Positions 1-9,180 of a stretch of 64,000 bases of DNA are shown here, in pieces. The position numbers and the translations under genes are program-made. The stretch lies in NCBI GenBank assembly GCA_023386955.1, contig JAEWIS010000019.1, positions 62,001 through 126,000 on the forward strand, written 5' to 3'. The notes beneath the pieces are model-generated. The model did not search any database, had not been told where the DNA came from, and saw only the letters and a program-made list of their open reading frames with translations. How positions within the stretch are numbered: position 1 is the first letter of the stretch; every line of letters begins with the position of its first letter. The stretch comes from Bacillota bacterium. GTDB taxonomy: Bacteria > Bacillota > Bacilli > Paenibacillales > NBRC-103111.

Positions 1-817
1 GCTTCAGGCTGAATTCGATGAGCTGCCGTTTGCCTTGGCCTGTCACCCCGCTGCGGATCACAAAGCCGCCATGCGGCATCTCACCATGCTCATTCTTCAG
101 CTGTTCCTCGGTGATGAAGGTCACCGTGGTGTTATAATCCGCGAAATAATTGGGCATGGATTCGATGGTATGACGGATTTCATCCAGGTCCGCCCCCTCT
201 TCAGCCACCACATAGCATTCACGCTTATGCTTCTCCCGCGTGGATAATTCCGGCGTTTCTCCGGTACGGATGAGCTGGATAACCTCTTCTACCGGCACTG
301 TATATTGGACCCCGCCCTTCACACCCGGTACGCGGCGGATAGCGTCGGAATGCCCTTGGCTGACCCCCTTGCCCCAGAACGTATAATCCGTTCCTTCCGG
401 GAGAATGGACTGGGCCAGCAGCCGGTTCATGGAAAACAGCCCCGGATCCCAGCCGGTGGAGATGACGCTGACCACCCCATTTTCCTTTGCTGCAGTGTTC
501 ACTGCATCGAAGAACTCCGGAATTTTCGCATGGGTATCGAAGCTGTCTACTGTATTAAACATACGAGCCATCATAGGGGTTTGCTCCGGAAGATCCGTTG
601 CGGAGCCGCCGCACATAATCATCACATCGATGACTCCCACATACTTCTCAACGGCAGAGATATGCTCGAACTGAGCATTTTCGCCCTCCGCTTTCATCTG
701 CTCCGGCTGTCTGCGCGTGAATATGGCAACCAGCTCCATATCCGGATTCTGGGCAATCGCTTGCTGAACACCCTTGCCAAGGTTACCGTAGCCTACAATC
801 CCAACCTTCATTGTCAT
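1..817 (-). CDS. ddh: meso-diaminopimelate dehydrogenase, C-terminus cut by window edge
   Basis: NADPH-dependent dehydrogenase that makes meso-diaminopimelate directly from tetrahydrodipicolinate (lysine and peptidoglycan precursor), cytoplasmic. The visible 272 residues begin MKVGIVGYGNLGKG, a Rossmann nucleotide-binding turn, and include the family segment around ICGGSATDLP. The family is usually about 326 residues, so roughly 50 C-terminal residues lie outside the window. ATG at 817 is chosen because AAGGAG sits 10 bases upstream; an in-frame ATG at 811 is the alternative. It appears to be a single gene, with 183 bp between it and the helicase. The family assignment rests on overall sequence recognition. 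Confidence 0.85.
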   Translation of the reverse strand, partial: MTMKVGIVGYGNLGKGVQQAIAQNPDMELVAIFTRRQPEQMKAEGENAQFEHISAVEKYVGVIDVMIMCGGSATDLPEQTPMMARMFNTVDSFDTHAKIPEFFDAVNTAAKENGVVSVISTGWDPGLFSMNRLLAQSILPEGTDYTFWGKGVSQGHSDAIRRVPGVKGGVQYTVPVEEVIQLIRTGETPELSTREKHKRECYVVAEEGADLDEIRHTIESMPNYFADYNTTVTFITEEQLKNEHGEMPHGGFVIRSGVTGQGKRQLIEFSLK

Positions 818-940
818 TTTCCAGTAGCTCCTTTTCATTCAATAGGTGTGACGTATCTTAGTATACCTCAATATTACGTAAGATGTCAGATTCATAGCTG
901 AAAATGCTTGTTATATACTCGAATAGTTCTCATAGACAAT

Positions 941-967
941 AACCCCTTCTGCTGTGCGGAAGGGGTT
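941..967 (-). terminator. stem-loop after the helicase gene
   Basis: Nine perfect base pairs (AACCCCTTC / GAAGGGGTT) around a nine-base loop, 34 bases past the helicase stop. The minus-strand tail TTATTG is only weakly U-rich, so efficiency is uncertain. Confidence 0.55.
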
Positions 968-1000
968 GCTGCCTTGTCTGTATCCATTTCCAGCGTATGC

Positions 1001-2263
1001 TTACCGTCTGCGGTAACGTCCGCCGGCTTCGCTGCCAGGCTTGCGGGACCCTTCTCTGGACGGTGCCCTGCTCGCCTTGTTGGCTTTTTGCGTGGCCGCG
1101 GGTGCCGCAGGAGCCGGCTTCTCCATGGTCATGGGGTAAGGATGATCGGCAATCACCGGAATTTTCTGCTTCGTGAGCTTCTCAATATCCTTCAGATATG
1201 GAATTTCCTCGTCCTCGCAGAAGGAGATGGCAACCCCGCTCAACCCTGCACGTCCGGTACGGCCGATCCGGTGAACATAGGTCTCCGGGATGTTCGGCAG
1301 GTTATAGTTAATCACATGGGACAGCTCGTCAATATCGATGCCCCGGGCCGCAATGTCGGTTGCCACCAGCAGCCGGGTGACGCCGTTCTTGAAGTTGTTC
1401 AGCGCCGCCTGGCGGGCATTCTGCGACTTGTCGCCATGAATGGCCTGCGCCGAAATCTTCACCTTGGTCAAGCCGCGGACCAGCCGGTCAGCGCCGTGCT
1501 TCGTCCGGGTGAACACCAGGGCGCTGGTGATGGACTTGTCCTGCAGCAGATCGATGAGCAGCGGCAGCTTATTCGGCTTGTCCACGTAATAGAGTATCTG
1601 CTTGATTCTCTCCACCGTGGTGGAGGCAGGGGTAACCTCAATTTTTATCGGATTCTTCAACAAGGAGTTGACCAGGGACATGATCTCTGGCGGCATCGTG
1701 GCCGAGAAGAATAACGTCTGCCGCTTGGCGGGGAGCTTGGCAATAATCCGCTTCATATCATGAATGAAACCCATGTCCAGCATCCGGTCGGCCTCGTCCA
1801 GCACCAGAATCTGCACGTGACGCAGGTCCACAAACCCTTGGTTCATCAGGTCAATCAGCCGCCCTGGGGTGGCGATCAGAATGTCCGTGCCCTGGGCCAG
1901 CAGCTGCTCCTGGGCTCTCTGCGAAACACCGCCCACAATCACGCCGCAGCGCAGACTTGTAAAAGAGCCGTAAGCCTTGGCGTTATCTGCAATCTGGATG
2001 GCCAGCTCGCGGGTAGGAGTCAGAATCAGCGAACGAATGACGCGTTTGCCGTTGGGACGGGCTTGCTGGGTGCTAAGCTGCTGGATGATGGGCAGCAGGA
2101 ACGCCGCGGTTTTGCCGGTTCCTGTCTGGGCGCAGCCGAACAGGTCGCGGCCTTCCAGTGCAGGCGGAATGGCCTGCTCCTGGATCGGCGTGGGCTGCGT
2201 ATATTGCTGCTTGGTTAAAGCCTTCATAATCGGGGGAATCAACTGCAATTGTTCGAATGTCAT
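1001..2263 (-). CDS. DEAD-box ATP-dependent RNA helicase, RhlE-like
   Basis: Remodels RNA duplexes in the cytoplasm using ATP, probably in ribosome assembly or RNA decay. 420 residues with the full helicase motif set: Q-motif near residue 24, Walker A AQTGTGKT at 45-52, PTRELA at 83-88, DEAD at 156-159, SAT at 187-189 and HRIGRTGR at 331-338. A basic, Gly/Arg/Ser-rich tail ending GRYRRR follows the second RecA domain, as in RhlE/CshA-type enzymes, and distinguishes it from the DbpA homologue at 23.7-25.2 kb. ATG at 2263 has AAAGGAG upstream. Single gene. Confidence 0.93.
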   Translation of the reverse strand: MTFEQLQLIPPIMKALTKQQYTQPTPIQEQAIPPALEGRDLFGCAQTGTGKTAAFLLPIIQQLSTQQARPNGKRVIRSLILTPTRELAIQIADNAKAYGSFTSLRCGVIVGGVSQRAQEQLLAQGTDILIATPGRLIDLMNQGFVDLRHVQILVLDEADRMLDMGFIHDMKRIIAKLPAKRQTLFFSATMPPEIMSLVNSLLKNPIKIEVTPASTTVERIKQILYYVDKPNKLPLLIDLLQDKSITSALVFTRTKHGADRLVRGLTKVKISAQAIHGDKSQNARQAALNNFKNGVTRLLVATDIAARGIDIDELSHVINYNLPNIPETYVHRIGRTGRAGLSGVAISFCEDEEIPYLKDIEKLTKQKIPVIADHPYPMTMEKPAPAAPAATQKANKASRAPSREGSRKPGSEAGGRYRRR

Positions 2264-2330
2264 AAGCTCTCCTTTAAGTAGCCGCCGTCAACACATCAAC
2301 GGCTATACAAGCATTATACCTTATTTTGTG

Positions 2331-3011
2331 CTACTTCTCCTGCTCCATTATCACCTGCTCGATTCCCAAGAGAATCACCTTCAGCCCAAACTCAAAAGCC
2401 CGGTCTGTTCCCATCAGCTCGAAGAGCCCGTTGGTGAACATTCTCCGGAACAGTCCCGCGTCCTTATCGTTCATGGAATCCAAGAGCTGCACCATCTCCT
2501 CGCCGGGAAGCGCCCCCTGGTCATGAAGCATCTCGGAAACACTGCGTTCATGCTGGTAATGGTCCAGAACGAAGTAATAAACATAATTCACCAGCGTGGT
2601 AACCACCTGCATTTTTTGCTCCAGCCCCAGCGGCGTGGATTCCACACATAGCAGCATACGGTTGGTGAAACGGATGATGTCCGGCTCGTGAGGCAGCGTC
2701 ATCATCATCAGCTGTGTGGAGCAGGGATACCGGCTTAATACGCGGCGCACCGTTATGGCTAGCCCCGCAAGCTGCTCCTTCCAGTCCCCCTCGGAGTGAA
2801 ACTCCTCCAGTATAATCCCGGATACCTGATTGGCCAGGCGTTGGTAGAGGAGCTGTTTGCTCTTGAAATACCAGTATAAGGAGGGGGCCTGAATCCCCAG
2901 CTTGTCGGCCAAGCGCCTCATGCTGAATTTCTCGATGCTGTCCTCCCCAAGAAGTGCCCACGACGCTTCCAGAATCTTTTCCTCCGATATCTGAGGCTGC
3001 TGCTTTTTCAT
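2331..3011 (-). CDS. TetR/AcrR family transcriptional regulator
   Basis: Probable ligand-responsive repressor of the divergent MATE pump. 226 residues from the ATG at 3011 (AAAGGGCGG upstream); a longer frame exists but its extra residues look non-coding. The N-terminal HTH contains SMRRLADKLGIQAPSLYWYFKSK, described here by its key TetR features: helix-turn-helix residues about 25-50 and the YWYFKSK signature. The C-terminal half is a helical ligand-binding domain of the TetR_C class. Three related palindromic half-sites lie in the 130 bp between it and the efflux gene, consistent with control of both genes. Confidence 0.88.
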   Translation of the reverse strand: MKKQQPQISEEKILEASWALLGEDSIEKFSMRRLADKLGIQAPSLYWYFKSKQLLYQRLANQVSGIILEEFHSEGDWKEQLAGLAITVRRVLSRYPCSTQLMMMTLPHEPDIIRFTNRMLLCVESTPLGLEQKMQVVTTLVNYVYYFVLDHYQHERSVSEMLHDQGALPGEEMVQLLDSMNDKDAGLFRRMFTNGLFELMGTDRAFEFGLKVILLGIEQVIMEQEK

Positions 3012-3026
3012 CGTATCCGCCCTTTT

Positions 3027-3113
3027 ATCTAACAGTGTAAGTTTGTGCTTTACAAGTCTATAGGTACATGATATCATCTAACACTGTAAGGTTCAATCTA
3101 ACACCGTTAGATT
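3027..3113. promoter_or_regulatory. probable TetR operator cluster between divergent genes
   Basis: A perfect inverted repeat AATCTAAC-ACC-GTTAGATT lies at 3095-3113. Related half-sites ATCTAACACTGTAAG (about 3077-3090) and ATCTAACAGTGTAAG (about 3027-3041) precede it. The element count and the position between the tetR start and the efflux start support an operator region; binding itself is inferred. Confidence 0.65.
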
Positions 3114-3149
3114 AGGTTTTGCAAAATTGAGAAGAAAGTGGTGATCCTT

Positions 3150-4508
3150 ATGGATACAGAAAACCTTCATTTTTTCGAAAAAGCCCCTATTGCTAAAGCC
3201 GTCGCCCACTTCGCTGTTCCCATGATGTTAGGCACGTCTATGAGCGTTATTTATTCCATCCTGAACGCTTATTTCCTGGGAACCCTGAATAGTACGGCCA
3301 TGCTGACCGCATTGGCATTAACCCTGCCCTTATTCGCCATTATCATGGCACTGGGCAATCTGATCGGCATCGGCAGCGGCACCTTCATCTCCCGTCTGCT
3401 GGGGGAAAAAAGGTATAGTGATGTGAAGCATGTATCGTCCTTTGCCTTCTACAGCAGCCTCCTTCTGGGATTAATTCTGATGGCCGTTAGTCTGCCCTTC
3501 ATCGATTCCATCGTTCAAGGCCTGGGGGCCACGCCTGATTCCTTCGGCTTCACCCGGGAATATGTTTTAATCATGCTGCTTGGTTCCCCATTCGTCGTTT
3601 CCTTCTTCACCCTGGAGAATATCGTGCGTTCGGAGGGGGCCGCGATTACCTCGATGATCGGGATGATACTCAGTGTTGCCGTGAACATTATACTGGATGC
3701 GCTGGTTATCTTCGTTTTTCATTGGGGTGTGATGGGTGTTGCAACGGCTACGGTTGTGTCCAATTTGGCCGCAAGTGTATTCTACGCCTGCTATATCAAG
3801 TACAAGAGCGGATTCCTCACCATCTCACTAAAGTGGTTCAAAATAACCGGAGAAATCCTGCGCAATGTGTTCAAAATCGGCGTGCCCGTTTTTATTATGA
3901 GTGTGTTTTTGGGGGCTATGTCGCTTATCCTTAACCATTTTCTTGTGGAGTACGGGGATGAGGCTGTCGCGGCTTACGGAATCTCTTCACGGCTGCTGCA
4001 ATTTCCCGAGTTTATTCTGATGGGCTTGTGCGAGGGAGTGGTGCCGCTGATTGCCTTTACGTTCACGGCCAATAGATTGCGGATGAAACAAACCATCCGG
4101 TTTACGATTCAAACGATTGTGGGCCTGGCCGTTGTGTTTGGTGTTGCCGTCTATCTGGTCTCCGACCACCTGATCGGATTTTTTACCAACGACCCGCATT
4201 TAATCGAGATGGGCAGCTATATTCTCCATGTAACGTTTTTGTCTCTCTTTATTTCCGGCATCACCACATTGTTTACGGGGATCTTCCAGGCAACGGCGCA
4301 GGGCACTGCGGCATTTATGATGTCGGTGATTCAGGGGATTACGCTGATTCCCGTTCTGTTCATCGCCAACCAAACCCACGGCTTCCACGGAGTGGTCTGG
4401 TCGCTGGTGATCGCAGACGCCGTGGCGTTCCTGGTGGGGGCCGGTATGCTTTACGCCCTGCGGCATAAGCTGCAGCCGGATTTGACAGCATTGGTGCAGC
4501 AAGGATAA
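3150..4508 (+). CDS. MATE family multidrug/cation antiporter
   Basis: Inner-membrane efflux protein of about 452 residues with twelve hydrophobic segments and two homologous halves, the length normal for MATE/DinF-type exporters. The N-terminus DTENLHFFEKAPIAKAV is followed by the first membrane helix with MMLGTS. ATG at 3150 is preferred because a purine-rich AAGTGGTG lies just upstream; a GTG at 3138 would add four residues. Divergent from a TetR repressor with operator-like repeats between them, so it is likely induced by a compound sensed by that repressor. Substrate unknown. Confidence 0.9.
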   Translation: MDTENLHFFEKAPIAKAVAHFAVPMMLGTSMSVIYSILNAYFLGTLNSTAMLTALALTLPLFAIIMALGNLIGIGSGTFISRLLGEKRYSDVKHVSSFAFYSSLLLGLILMAVSLPFIDSIVQGLGATPDSFGFTREYVLIMLLGSPFVVSFFTLENIVRSEGAAITSMIGMILSVAVNIILDALVIFVFHWGVMGVATATVVSNLAASVFYACYIKYKSGFLTISLKWFKITGEILRNVFKIGVPVFIMSVFLGAMSLILNHFLVEYGDEAVAAYGISSRLLQFPEFILMGLCEGVVPLIAFTFTANRLRMKQTIRFTIQTIVGLAVVFGVAVYLVSDHLIGFFTNDPHLIEMGSYILHVTFLSLFISGITTLFTGIFQATAQGTAAFMMSVIQGITLIPVLFIANQTHGFHGVVWSLVIADAVAFLVGAGMLYALRHKLQPDLTALVQQG

Positions 4509-4561
4509 GGATCGTTAGTGCCCGCAGCTTCTGCAGGGGTTGGACTGGGTGGGTTGTCTCG

Positions 4562-4645
4562 CTAACGAACCTGCAGCACGCTATTTGACCGTAAGGGAGC
4601 CTTTCTGCGCCAATTCGGAGAAATAGCGTGGCTAGGATTCGTTAG
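4562..4645. repeat. intergenic inverted repeat, CTAACGAAT family
   Basis: Two arms of about 25 bp: CTAACGAA...CACGCTATTT and its inverse AAATAGCGTG...ATTCGTTAG, separated by about 34 bp. A single further right arm follows at 4670-4695, ending exactly 50 bp after the first. A second cluster with the same core words is at 17579-17762. Confidence 0.75.
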
Positions 4646-4669
4646 GTTTAAAAAGTGCCTCCATACAGT

Positions 4670-4695
4670 CAAATAGCGTTGCACAGATTCGTTAG
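4670..4695. repeat. additional right arm of CTAACGAAT family
   Basis: CAAATAGCGTT...ATTCGTTAG, nearly the same as the right arm 50 bp to its left. It abuts the stop codon of the acetyltransferase gene at 4698. Confidence 0.7.
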
Positions 4696-4697
4696 AG

Positions 4698-5204
4698 CTA
4701 CTCTCCGCTTTGACACCGGTTTAATGGATACACATAATCGATGTGTTCATTTACAAAATCGTCGCTGTTGGCGTTTCTCCTCACTTGATACCGCGAGAAT
4801 CCAACGGCTTCGTACATATGCTGGGCAGGAATAAGGTCGTCGTTGGTGGTAACGGTAATTTGTTTTACCTCATACTGAGAAATCCGGTTGACCGCCTCCT
4901 GCAGCTGCAGCTTACCATACCCTCGGCCTTTGTGTTTCAACGCGATACAATTATGGCCGATCTCCACATATTCCGGTCTTTTTCTGGGATCCCAGGAGAC
5001 GAACCCGATGGGTTCACCGTGCAGCACGGTGATAAAGCCGCATGTATCCGCTATCTGCAGGTTATCGTAGAAAAACTGGTCAAATGTCTGCCAATCCGCA
5101 TACCACGCTTGTTCATATCTGCTGTCAAAGGAATACGCATCCGTTAACAGATCCAGAAGTGTGCCGCGTTTAAAGGCACTTACTTTCTCGAATGTAATGC
5201 TCAT
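4698..5204 (-). CDS. GNAT family N-acetyltransferase
   Basis: Acetyl-CoA-dependent acyltransferase of unknown substrate, 168 residues. The conserved acetyl-CoA pyrophosphate-binding loop appears as HKGRGYGKLQL near residue 95 and is followed by the family YEAVGF segment near residue 140. ATG at 5204 (MSITFEK) is chosen, with GGGAGG 11 bases upstream. The gene stands alone between an efflux pump and an amino-acid importer. The stop codon lies against an intergenic repeat arm. Confidence 0.82.
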   Translation of the reverse strand: MSITFEKVSAFKRGTLLDLLTDAYSFDSRYEQAWYADWQTFDQFFYDNLQIADTCGFITVLHGEPIGFVSWDPRKRPEYVEIGHNCIALKHKGRGYGKLQLQEAVNRISQYEVKQITVTTNDDLIPAQHMYEAVGFSRYQVRRNANSDDFVNEHIDYVYPLNRCQSGE

Positions 5205-5301
5205 GGGGCATTCATCCTCCCTATCCCCAACCTTCATACAACCTCCCTTATTTTACGCCACATCAGCCAACAAATGGAAGATACCCGTACCGGGGCAAAC
5301 A

Positions 5302-5342
5302 AAAAAAGCATGTTATGCCTGTACGTACCAGGGATAACATGC
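5302..5342 (-). terminator. rho-independent terminator of the amino-acid ABC operon
   Basis: Minus-strand hairpin with a nine-base-pair GCATGTTAT / ATAACATGC base plus inner CCTG / CAGG pairs, followed by seven T residues, 15 bases after the ATPase stop codon. Confidence 0.85.
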
Positions 5343-5356
5343 TTCACCTTGTTCTA

Positions 5357-6100
5357 TTATGCAAGGCCCAAAAAAGCGCGGGTCCGTGCCTGCTGGGGAT
5401 TGCCGAACAACTCTCCCGGCGTGCCGGTTTCGATGACCTCTCCCTTGTCCATGAAGATGATCTGATCGGCCACCTCCCGGGCGAAGCTCATTTCGTGGGT
5501 GACTATGACCATGGTCATCCGTTCCAGCGCCAGCTCGCGGATGACCTTCAGCACCTCCCCGGTCAGCTCCGGGTCAAGGGCCGAGGTGGGTTCATCGAAC
5601 AGGAGGAGCTCCGGCTTCATCATCAGGGCTCTGGCAATGGCGACCCGCTGCTTCTGGCCTCCGGACAATCGGGAGGGATACACCTCCGCCTTGTCGGACA
5701 GGCCGACCTTCTGCAGCAGCTCCAGGCTGTTGCGCCGTACATCCGCCGTCTCCTGCTTCCGGGCTGCATGGCGCGGAGCCAGCTCCAAGTTGCCCCTTAC
5801 GGTCAGATGGGGAAACAGATGAAAATGCTGAAACACCATTCCCATTCGGGCCGTCATCCGTTTGATCTCCGTCCCGCTGCCGTATGCCCCGTCCCGGACC
5901 AGATAATCGTCCCCGATCCGGATGCTGCCCCCATTCACCTGCTCCAGGTGGATCAGACTGCGCAGCAGGGTGCTTTTGCCGGAGCCGGAGGGCCCGATAA
6001 TCGCCACCACCTGATTTTTCTTGATCTCCAGGCTTACGCCACGCAGAACGCTCAACTCGCCGAAGGATTTATGTAGTCCGTCAACTTGAATCATGGTCAT
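5357..6100 (-). CDS. polar amino-acid ABC transporter ATP-binding protein
   Basis: Cytoplasmic ATPase that drives the importer formed with the two upstream genes. 247 residues, normal for the GlnQ/TcyN group. Walker A GPSGSGKST at 36-44, signature LSGGQ at 145-149, Walker B LLLFDEPTS at 165-173 and the H-loop histidine in VIVTHEMS near residue 203. Last gene of a three-gene operon, 14 bp after the permease, followed by a strong terminator. Substrate cannot be read from the ATPase. Confidence 0.93.
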   Translation of the reverse strand: MTMIQVDGLHKSFGELSVLRGVSLEIKKNQVVAIIGPSGSGKSTLLRSLIHLEQVNGGSIRIGDDYLVRDGAYGSGTEIKRMTARMGMVFQHFHLFPHLTVRGNLELAPRHAARKQETADVRRNSLELLQKVGLSDKAEVYPSRLSGGQKQRVAIARALMMKPELLLFDEPTSALDPELTGEVLKVIRELALERMTMVIVTHEMSFAREVADQIIFMDKGEVIETGTPGELFGNPQQARTRAFLGLA

Positions 6101-6114
6101 ATGCCGCCATTCCT

Positions 6115-6774
6115 TTATTCGAATTTAAATCTCCGCTCCAGCCACTTGAACAGCAGCGTCAGCACCGCCGTCATCAGGAGATAGATCACACCCGCCAGAA
6201 ACAGGGGAGCAATGGAGGAGTCCCGGTTTACCGCCGTTTGGGCAAAATGCAGCAGCTCCGGGACGGCTACGGCATACAGCAGCGCCGTGTCCTTCACCAG
6301 AGTCACCGACTCATTGGCAACCGCGGGCAGGGCGACCCGGAACATCTGGGGGATAATCACCAGCGTCATGCTTTTCCAGCGGCTCAAACCCAGCACCTGT
6401 GCAGCCTCCTGCTGGCCTCTATCCACCGCAAGCAACCCGCCCCGGAAGATCTCCGCGAAGTAGGCCGCATAGTTCAGCACAAAGCCCAGACAAGCCGCCG
6501 CAAAACGGTCCATCACCAAATATTCGCCCACCACCGGCAGCATCGGCAGGCCGAAGCAGATAAACAGCAGCTGCAGCAGCAGCGGAGTTCCCCGCATCAC
6601 ATAGATGTAGGCGCCGGCCAGCCAGGACAAGGGCTTCACCCTGCTTTTGACCGCCAGCGTGCACAGAAACCCGAGGGGAATGGACAGCACAATGGCGATG
6701 AGAAACAGCAATATGGTGGTTTGGGCCCCTTCCAGCATGGGCTTTCCAATACGAATCAAATAATCCAGATCCAT
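6115..6774 (-). CDS. polar amino-acid ABC transporter permease
   Basis: Membrane subunit of the importer, 219 residues with about five membrane helices. The EAA loop that contacts the ATPase is visible as EAAQVLGLSRWKSMTLVIIPQ, with key residues EAA-G-P. The frame is open from a TTG at 6807 that abuts the binding-protein stop, but ATG at 6774 is preferred because AAGGAG lies 11 bases upstream. Middle gene of the operon. Family members transport cystine, glutamine, histidine or related amino acids. Confidence 0.9.
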   Translation of the reverse strand: MDLDYLIRIGKPMLEGAQTTILLFLIAIVLSIPLGFLCTLAVKSRVKPLSWLAGAYIYVMRGTPLLLQLLFICFGLPMLPVVGEYLVMDRFAAACLGFVLNYAAYFAEIFRGGLLAVDRGQQEAAQVLGLSRWKSMTLVIIPQMFRVALPAVANESVTLVKDTALLYAVAVPELLHFAQTAVNRDSSIAPLFLAGVIYLLMTAVLTLLFKWLERRFKFE

Positions 6775-6807
6775 CGCGCTTAAAGCTCCTTCGAACAGCT
6801 GTATCAA

Positions 6808-7578
6808 TTACTTCAATACTTTATTTTCGCCGAACCATTTGTTGGAGATTTCTGCAGCCTTGCCGTTTTGATTCAGCTCGTCCAGCGCCTTTTGCAGCTC
6901 GGTCAGGAGCTTTTCGTTGCCTTTTTTCACGCCAATGCCATATTCCTCGGGAGCCAGCGATTCATCCAGCAGCTTAAAGGCGGCTTTGTCCTTGGACATA
7001 TGATATTTCGCTACGATCTCGTCGATGACCACGGCTTGTACCCGGCCAATCTTCAGATCGGCAAGGGCCAGCACATTATCCGAGAACTCTGTTACCTTCT
7101 TGATCTGGGACTTGATGGCGTTGCCGTCCAGCGCATCTGCTGCGGAGGACAGGGATTGCAGCCCCACTTCCTTGCCTGCCAGATCAGCAAGCTTAGTGAT
7201 GCCGGAATTGGCCGCTACCACCACTACCTGGCTATTCTTCAGGTAGGGCTTGGTAAACAGCACCTTTTCCTTACGCTCATCCGTAATGGTGTAGCCATTC
7301 CAGATCAGGTCGATCCGTCCGCTGGAGAGCTCGGTCTCCTTGGTCTTCCAATCGATGGGCTGGAATTTCACCTTATAGCCCATCTGCTCACCGGCAGCCC
7401 GGGCGTAATCAATGTCGAAGCCGACAATTTCATTCTTTTCATCCCGGAAGCCCATGGGGGCGAACTTGTCGTCAATGCCGATGACCAGCTCGTTATCCTT
7501 TTTGCCTGAGCTGGAGCAGCCCAGAACAGCCATCACCATAATCAAAAGAGTCATGCCCAATACCGTAATCTTTTTCAT
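6808..7578 (-). CDS. amino-acid ABC transporter substrate-binding lipoprotein
   Basis: Extracytoplasmic solute receptor anchored by lipid, 256 residues. A signal peptide of about 20 residues ends in the lipobox VLGC. The mature domain begins with the family strand ELVIGIDDKFAPMGF and contains IVGFDIDYARA and LIWNGYTITDER, typical of SBP_bac_3 receptors for polar amino acids such as cystine. First gene of the operon, stop adjacent to the permease leader. The ligand is not certain. Confidence 0.9.
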   Translation of the reverse strand: MKKITVLGMTLLIMVMAVLGCSSSGKKDNELVIGIDDKFAPMGFRDEKNEIVGFDIDYARAAGEQMGYKVKFQPIDWKTKETELSSGRIDLIWNGYTITDERKEKVLFTKPYLKNSQVVVVAANSGITKLADLAGKEVGLQSLSSAADALDGNAIKSQIKKVTEFSDNVLALADLKIGRVQAVVIDEIVAKYHMSKDKAAFKLLDESLAPEEYGIGVKKGNEKLLTELQKALDELNQNGKAAEISNKWFGENKVLK

Positions 7579-7658
7579 GCAAATCCCCCATCTGTAGGAA
7601 ATATTTCACAAAGTAATCCCAAACGCTTTACTCCATTACCACGTTATCACAGAAATAT

Positions 7659-7687
7659 ATCATAACATACCCCTCACATAGAGTCGA
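7659..7687 (-). promoter_or_regulatory. probable sigma-A promoter of the amino-acid ABC operon
   Basis: TCGACT, 17 bases, TATGAT, about 80 bases upstream of the binding-protein start. Only one mismatch from TTGACT at the -35 and one from TATAAT at the -10. Confidence 0.5.
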
Positions 7688-7721
7688 TAGTTTCATAGAA
7701 GAATTAACCGCATGTCTATTT

Positions 7722-9065
7722 TTACCACGGGCTCCGCTGCCGCACCTCCTCCACGATTGCCTTGACCCCCTGCTCGATTTGCTCCGCCCCTGTCTGGGAA
7801 ATGCTGATCCGCAGAAACTTCTCCCGTTCCCTATAACCGGACAAATAGAAGGCCTTGCCGGGTACAACGGTGACTCCTCTCGCCGCAAGCCGCATGACCA
7901 GCCGCTCCAGATTGACCGCGGGCTGCAGCATAAACGGGGTGTAGATGCCCGATGTAATCTCCGGCACCTCCAGTAACCCTGCTTCATTGTGCCGCTTCAC
8001 CGATTCCATCAGCACCTGCAGCCGCGAGGCGTACAAGCTGCTGATTTTGTGCTTGTGGCGTTCGTACATCCCGTTTTTGATATACACCTCCAGCGCCGCC
8101 TGGGACAAAAGAGAGGTGTTCGAGTAGCTGTTGTACGCCTGGAACGCCTTCAGCAGCCCTTCGGGCAAAACAGCCGCCCCTACCCGCAAACCCGGAAAAA
8201 TAATCTTGGAAAAGCTCTTTACATAAATCACGCGGGAGCATTCATCGTAAGCATAGATCGGATCGAAGGACCGCTCTGTGCCCAGATCGGCCATATAATC
8301 GTCCTCGACCACGTACACATCATATTTGTCGGCCAGCCTTGCGATAGCCCTTCTTTCCTGTGTGCTGTAGGAGGTCCCCAGCGGATTGTGGTACCGGGAC
8401 ATGGTGTAAAAGAATTTGATCTCCCCGCAGCCGAATATCCGCTCCAGCTCACCCAGATCAATACCGGCCGTTGTCCGCGGAATGCCCCGCACCGTTATCC
8501 CTTCCGCCTCCAGGAAGCGCAAATATAGATCATAGCTGGGCTGCTCCACCAGAATCGTTGTGCTGCCGTTGGGAAAGGGCATTTTGGCCAGTATTTGCAG
8601 CGCATGCTGTGCGCCGGAGGTGACCATGATGCGATGAGCTTTGGCAAACACCTGGTCGCCCGCCAGATGGGAGACCAGGGTATGCCGGAAGGATTCCAGC
8701 CCCTGCGGGTCGCCATAGGTAAACAGGTCATACTTGTAGATATCAATGGCCTTGTTCAGACAGTGCTGAAAGTCCAGGTACGGAAACACGTCCACATCCG
8801 GCAGCACCGTAGCAAAGTTGATGACGCTGTCGTCCCTCTTATCCCGCCAGTCCCCAGGCTTCTCCACTACGAAAAACCCGCTTTGCGGCACCGAATAAAT
8901 GGCATGGCGCTTCTCCAGCTCCGCATATGCCCGGGTAACCGTGCTGATGCTGCACCCGTACGACTCCGCAGCACTGCGGACGGAGGGCAAACACTGCCCC
9001 GGACGGTAGAGCCCCTCCCGGATCTTACTCTCCATATCGGATAGAATCGCAAGATATTTCCTCAC
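7722..9065 (-). CDS. MocR family regulator (GntR HTH fused to aminotransferase-like domain)
   Basis: 447 residues: winged-helix HTH at about 1-70 (LPSVRSAAESYGCSISTVTRAY) joined to a class I aminotransferase-like domain that binds pyridoxal phosphate in this family; the PLP lysine is in SFSKIIFPG. GTG at 9065 is chosen because AAGGGGGAG lies 5 bases upstream; the frame is open further but lacks a site. It is divergent from an EamA exporter with a palindrome between them, so it likely controls that exporter and itself. Effector unknown. Confidence 0.88.
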   Translation of the reverse strand: MRKYLAILSDMESKIREGLYRPGQCLPSVRSAAESYGCSISTVTRAYAELEKRHAIYSVPQSGFFVVEKPGDWRDKRDDSVINFATVLPDVDVFPYLDFQHCLNKAIDIYKYDLFTYGDPQGLESFRHTLVSHLAGDQVFAKAHRIMVTSGAQHALQILAKMPFPNGSTTILVEQPSYDLYLRFLEAEGITVRGIPRTTAGIDLGELERIFGCGEIKFFYTMSRYHNPLGTSYSTQERRAIARLADKYDVYVVEDDYMADLGTERSFDPIYAYDECSRVIYVKSFSKIIFPGLRVGAAVLPEGLLKAFQAYNSYSNTSLLSQAALEVYIKNGMYERHKHKISSLYASRLQVLMESVKRHNEAGLLEVPEITSGIYTPFMLQPAVNLERLVMRLAARGVTVVPGKAFYLSGYREREKFLRISISQTGAEQIEQGVKAIVEEVRQRSPW

Positions 9066-9089
9066 GCCGCTCCCCCTTGTCCATAACCC

Positions 9090-9107
9090 AACTGTATCGG
9101 TACAGTT
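9090..9107. promoter_or_regulatory. palindrome, probable MocR operator
   Basis: Perfect inverted repeat AACTGTA-TCGG-TACAGTT, 25 bases upstream of the GTG start of the regulator and 74 bases upstream of the exporter. Confidence 0.6.
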
Positions 9108-9180
9108 TACCCAAAACCATATGGATTGCATAGCGGTTTTGCCATATCGTTAAGAAAAAAGAGGAGGAATCCAAACTATC

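Noticed and set aside
908..1714. Long plus-strand frame (268 codons) opposite the helicase gene
   Set aside because: Antisense shadow of a GC-rich coding region; no ribosome-binding site and no recognisable family.
5315..6076. Plus-strand frame of 253 codons opposite the ABC ATPase
   Set aside because: Shadow of the ATPase gene, with His/Gln-rich composition typical of antisense frames.
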